Assembly (NCBI GenBank): GCA_910578475.1
Contig: CAJTRK010000023.1
Span: 1 to 55,918 of the forward strand
Direction of reading: 5' to 3'
Length of the DNA stretch: 55,918 bases
DNA from: an uncultured Lachnospiraceae bacterium
Lineage (GTDB): Bacteria > Bacillota > Clostridia > Lachnospirales > Lachnospiraceae
Part shown: one piece after another, positions 53,580-55,918 of the stretch
How positions within the stretch are numbered: the first letter of the stretch is position 1
Layout of the letters: each line of letters starts with the position of its first letter
Notes under the pieces: generated by a model
Databases searched by the model: none
Told to the model about the DNA's origin: nothing
The model's input: the letters and a program-made list of their open reading frames with translations, nothing else
Program-made: the position numbers and the translations under genes

Positions 53580-54583
53580 TGGGCGAATATATGCAGAACA
53601 CAATGCAAAAGAAGCCGCTGGTTATCCTGACGGGACCAACGGCAGTCGGGAAATCGGCCCTGTCTGTTTTGTTGGCAAAATCTATCGGCGGTGAAGTCAT
53701 TTCCGCAGATTCCATGCAGGTGTACCGCCACATGGATATCGGTTCCGCCAAGATTACGCAGGCGGAAATGGAAGGCGTGCCGCATTACCTGATTGATATT
53801 CTGGAACCGGTGGAGGAATTTCATGTGGTCAGGTTTCAGTCTCTGGCGAAAGAAGCGCTTCGGACGATTTATGCCAAAGGTAAAATTCCGATTCTGGCGG
53901 GCGGAACCGGCTTTTATATCCAGTCGGTGCTTTATGATATTGATTTTACGGAAACGGAAGAGGACGATGCTTTTCGAAGCGGACTGGAGCAGTTCGCAAA
54001 AGAGCAGGGAAATGGTGCGTTGTTTGAAAGACTGCGCCGTATCGACCCGAAATCCTGTGAAATACTGCATGCAAATAACATAAAACGCGTCATACGGGCG
54101 ATTGAATTTTATGAAAAGACGGGAAAACCGATTTCAGAACACAACGAGGAGCAGCATGAAAAAGAATCGCCTTATCAGTTCCTTTATTTCGTATTGAATG
54201 ATGAACGGCCCCTGTTATATGAGAAAATCGAAAAAAGAGTGGACTCCATGTTGGAAGCGGGGCTGGTGGAGGAAGTAAAAAAGCTGAAGGATATGGGCTG
54301 CACCGGCACGCATGTGTCCATGCAGGGACTCGGGTATAAGGAAATCCTGGAGTATCTTGCGGGAACCTGTACATTGGAGGAGGCCGTATATCGGATAAAA
54401 CGGGATACAAGGCATTTTGCCAAAAGGCAGCTTACATGGTTTCGCAGGGAAAAGGATGTAACATGGATTTCCAGGCAGGATTTCCGGAAAGCGCCTGATA
54501 TCGATGAAGATGCGGCGATACTGGATTATATGCTGTGCAGATTGAGGGAAAAAGGGATTGTCACGGAACGAAGGAAAGGTTAA
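53579..54583 (+). CDS. miaA: tRNA dimethylallyltransferase MiaA
   Basis: MiaA adds the dimethylallyl group to A37 of tRNAs, the step before MiaB. The 334-aa protein has a P-loop ILTGPTAVGKSALSVLL, SADSMQVYRHMDIGSAKI, and PHYLIDILEP. The insert and C-terminal TRHFAKRQLTWFR are normal. ATG 53579 overlaps the mutL stop (TAATG), but its AAAGGA site is 12 bases upstream; ATG 53591 is in frame and possible. Confidence 0.95.
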   Translation: MGEYMQNTMQKKPLVILTGPTAVGKSALSVLLAKSIGGEVISADSMQVYRHMDIGSAKITQAEMEGVPHYLIDILEPVEEFHVVRFQSLAKEALRTIYAKGKIPILAGGTGFYIQSVLYDIDFTETEEDDAFRSGLEQFAKEQGNGALFERLRRIDPKSCEILHANNIKRVIRAIEFYEKTGKPISEHNEEQHEKESPYQFLYFVLNDERPLLYEKIEKRVDSMLEAGLVEEVKKLKDMGCTGTHVSMQGLGYKEILEYLAGTCTLEEAVYRIKRDTRHFAKRQLTWFRREKDVTWISRQDFRKAPDIDEDAAILDYMLCRLREKGIVTERRKG

Positions 54584-54592
54584 AAAGCATTT

Positions 54593-55891
54593 ATGAAAAA
54601 AGCATTGGAAGAACAATATTTGAAACTGGGAATTTCGGAAGCCGTTTTAAGCTTCGGAAATAAAATACTCGCATCTCTGGAAGGACGATTCCGCCAAATA
54701 GACGAAATCGCGGAATATAATCAGCTGAAAGTGATTCATGCCATGCAGGATTGCAAAGTAAGCGAAGCCTGTCTGCTTGGCACGACAGGCTATGGTTACA
54801 ACGACCTCGGACGGGATACGCTGGAAATGGTTTATGCCAAAATATTTCACGCGGAAGACGCGTTGGTGCGTCCTCAGATTACTTGTGGGACACACGCGCT
54901 GGCGTTGGCGCTTATGAGCAATTTGCGACCCGGCGATGAATTGCTTTCTCCGGTCGGGAAGCCCTATGATACGCTGGAGGAAGTCATCGGCATCCGGGAA
55001 TCCAAAGGTTCTCTGAAAGAATATGGTATTTCATATAAACAGGTTGACCTGCTTCCGGACGGAAGCTTTCATTATGAGGCAATCCGGAATGCGGTCTGCG
55101 ATAAGACCAGATTGGTAACGATTCAACGTTCCAAAGGGTATCAGACGAGACCTACCCTGTCGGTAAAACAGATTGGCGAGCTGATTCGTTTTATTAAGGG
55201 AATCCGGCCGGACATTATTTGTATGGTGGATAATTGCTATGGGGAATTTGTAGAAACAATCGAACCCGGAGACGTCGGCGCGGATATGACGGTGGGTTCT
55301 CTGATAAAGAATCCAGGAGGAGGCCTTGCGCCAATCGGCGGTTATATTGCCGGAAAAAGGGAGTGCGTAGAAAACGCCGCATACAGACTGACTTCTCCGG
55401 GGCTTGGAAAGGAAGTCGGCGCTTCGCTCGGCGTGCTTTCTTCTTTTTATCAGGGCTTGTTTCTGTCACCGACCGTTACGGCAAACGCCTTAAAAGGGGC
55501 TGTCTTTGCCGCTAATTTATTTGAAAGACTTGGTTTTCCCGTTGTTCCGAATGGTACGGAAAGCAGACATGATATTATTCAGGCAGTCACTTTCGGAAGT
55601 CCGGAGGGCGTCATCGCTTTTTGCCAGGGCATTCAGGCCGCCGCTTCCGTAGACAGTTTCGTGACGCCGGAACCGTGGGATATGCCGGGATATGATTCAC
55701 AGGTCATTATGGCGGCAGGCGCTTTTGTTTCCGGTTCTTCCATTGAATTGAGCGCGGACGGACCGATTGCGCCGCCTTACGCGGTTTATTTTCAGGGAGG
55801 CCTTACCTGGCCCCACGCCAAGCTTGGCATTTTAAAAGCCCTGCAGAGTCTTGTGGCGAAGGGGATAGTGGCAAAAGAAACCCTTGCATGA
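54593..55891 (+). CDS. Methionine gamma-lyase family PLP protein (YnbB-like)
   Basis: This 432-aa protein belongs to the fold type I PLP enzymes related to cystathionine/methionine gamma-lyases, once named aluminum resistance protein. Conserved parts are TTGYGYNDLGRDTLEMVYA, QITCGTHALALALM, CMVDNCYGEFVE and the Lys site GSLIKNPGGGLAPIGGYIAG. The substrate is not established; C-S lyase activity is from the family. It begins nine bases after miaA and reaches nearly to the window end; the last 27 bases hold nothing assigned. Confidence 0.92.
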   Translation: MKKALEEQYLKLGISEAVLSFGNKILASLEGRFRQIDEIAEYNQLKVIHAMQDCKVSEACLLGTTGYGYNDLGRDTLEMVYAKIFHAEDALVRPQITCGTHALALALMSNLRPGDELLSPVGKPYDTLEEVIGIRESKGSLKEYGISYKQVDLLPDGSFHYEAIRNAVCDKTRLVTIQRSKGYQTRPTLSVKQIGELIRFIKGIRPDIICMVDNCYGEFVETIEPGDVGADMTVGSLIKNPGGGLAPIGGYIAGKRECVENAAYRLTSPGLGKEVGASLGVLSSFYQGLFLSPTVTANALKGAVFAANLFERLGFPVVPNGTESRHDIIQAVTFGSPEGVIAFCQGIQAAASVDSFVTPEPWDMPGYDSQVIMAAGAFVSGSSIELSADGPIAPPYAVYFQGGLTWPHAKLGILKALQSLVAKGIVAKETLA

Positions 55892-55918
55892 CCTCTGACC
55901 TCTTTTGTACCGTGTCCG

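Overview
The window looks like chromosomal DNA of a spore-forming member of the Clostridia, most likely Lachnospiraceae. The basis is a cotJABC spore-coat operon, strong AAGGAGG-type ribosome sites with TTG/GTG starts, a group-B-like [FeFe] hydrogenase, class Clostridia gene orders (zapA next to a U32 protein; NusG-domain-II protein, Gx transporter, ruvAB; miaB-mutS-mutL-miaA) and a PTS/nag operon with a Gram-positive antitermination leader. The genus cannot be fixed from sequence alone. No rRNA, tRNA, CRISPR array, transposase or phage gene was seen.

Layout. 1-3324: a 20-bp tandem array, a terminator, a LytTR response regulator with a GHKL histidine kinase, and an unrecognised protein. 3501-7620: an accessory stretch with a decayed EAL-domain gene, a lipoprotein, and a visibly AT-richer GntR/ABC-transporter operon with a palindrome over its promoter. 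7660-8768 (minus): cotJA-cotJB-cotJC, divergent from an ABC exporter (ATPase plus a GldF/GldG-like fusion) that runs into a monomeric [FeFe] hydrogenase, gltX and a UvrD-family helicase. 17000-20700: a DUF1292 gene (minus), a structured direct-repeat element, a GH13 isoamylase-like protein that has lost its catalytic residues, a DUF5662 protein and a Cys/Asp/Arg repeat peptide. 20773-26835: trpS, a histidine phosphatase (minus), hflK-hflC, a TPR protein and a DUF4037 protein. 26838-40861: mostly core cell biology: NusG-II/Gx transporter, ruvAB, zapA, a U32 protein, an FtsW/RodA-type glycosyltransferase with its class B PBP, a Nudix enzyme, and Asp23-fakA-recG-degV. 41062-45510: an N-acetylglucosamine operon (EIIA, HPr, EIICB, nagB, nagA) behind a promoter and an RAT/terminator antitermination switch. 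45521-55891: a chemoreceptor, then miaB-mutS-mutL-miaA and a methionine gamma-lyase family protein.

How the parts fit. The PTS block imports and phosphorylates an amino sugar, nagA deacetylates it and nagB feeds fructose-6-phosphate to glycolysis; its leader should let a BglG/GlcT-family antiterminator (not in the window) respond to substrate. The HPr inside the operon has Lys at position 46, where the regulatory Ser is normally found, so it may carry phosphate without being a catabolite-repression signal. The SEDS protein and PBP form a peptidoglycan synthase pair. Most of the rest is housekeeping.

The most unusual items are the GH13 pseudoenzyme and the structured element in front of it, the PTS leader with the Lys46 HPr, the phased 20-bp array, a shared 21-nt leader upstream of two unrelated genes, and related intercistronic palindromes after the EIICB gene and mutS.
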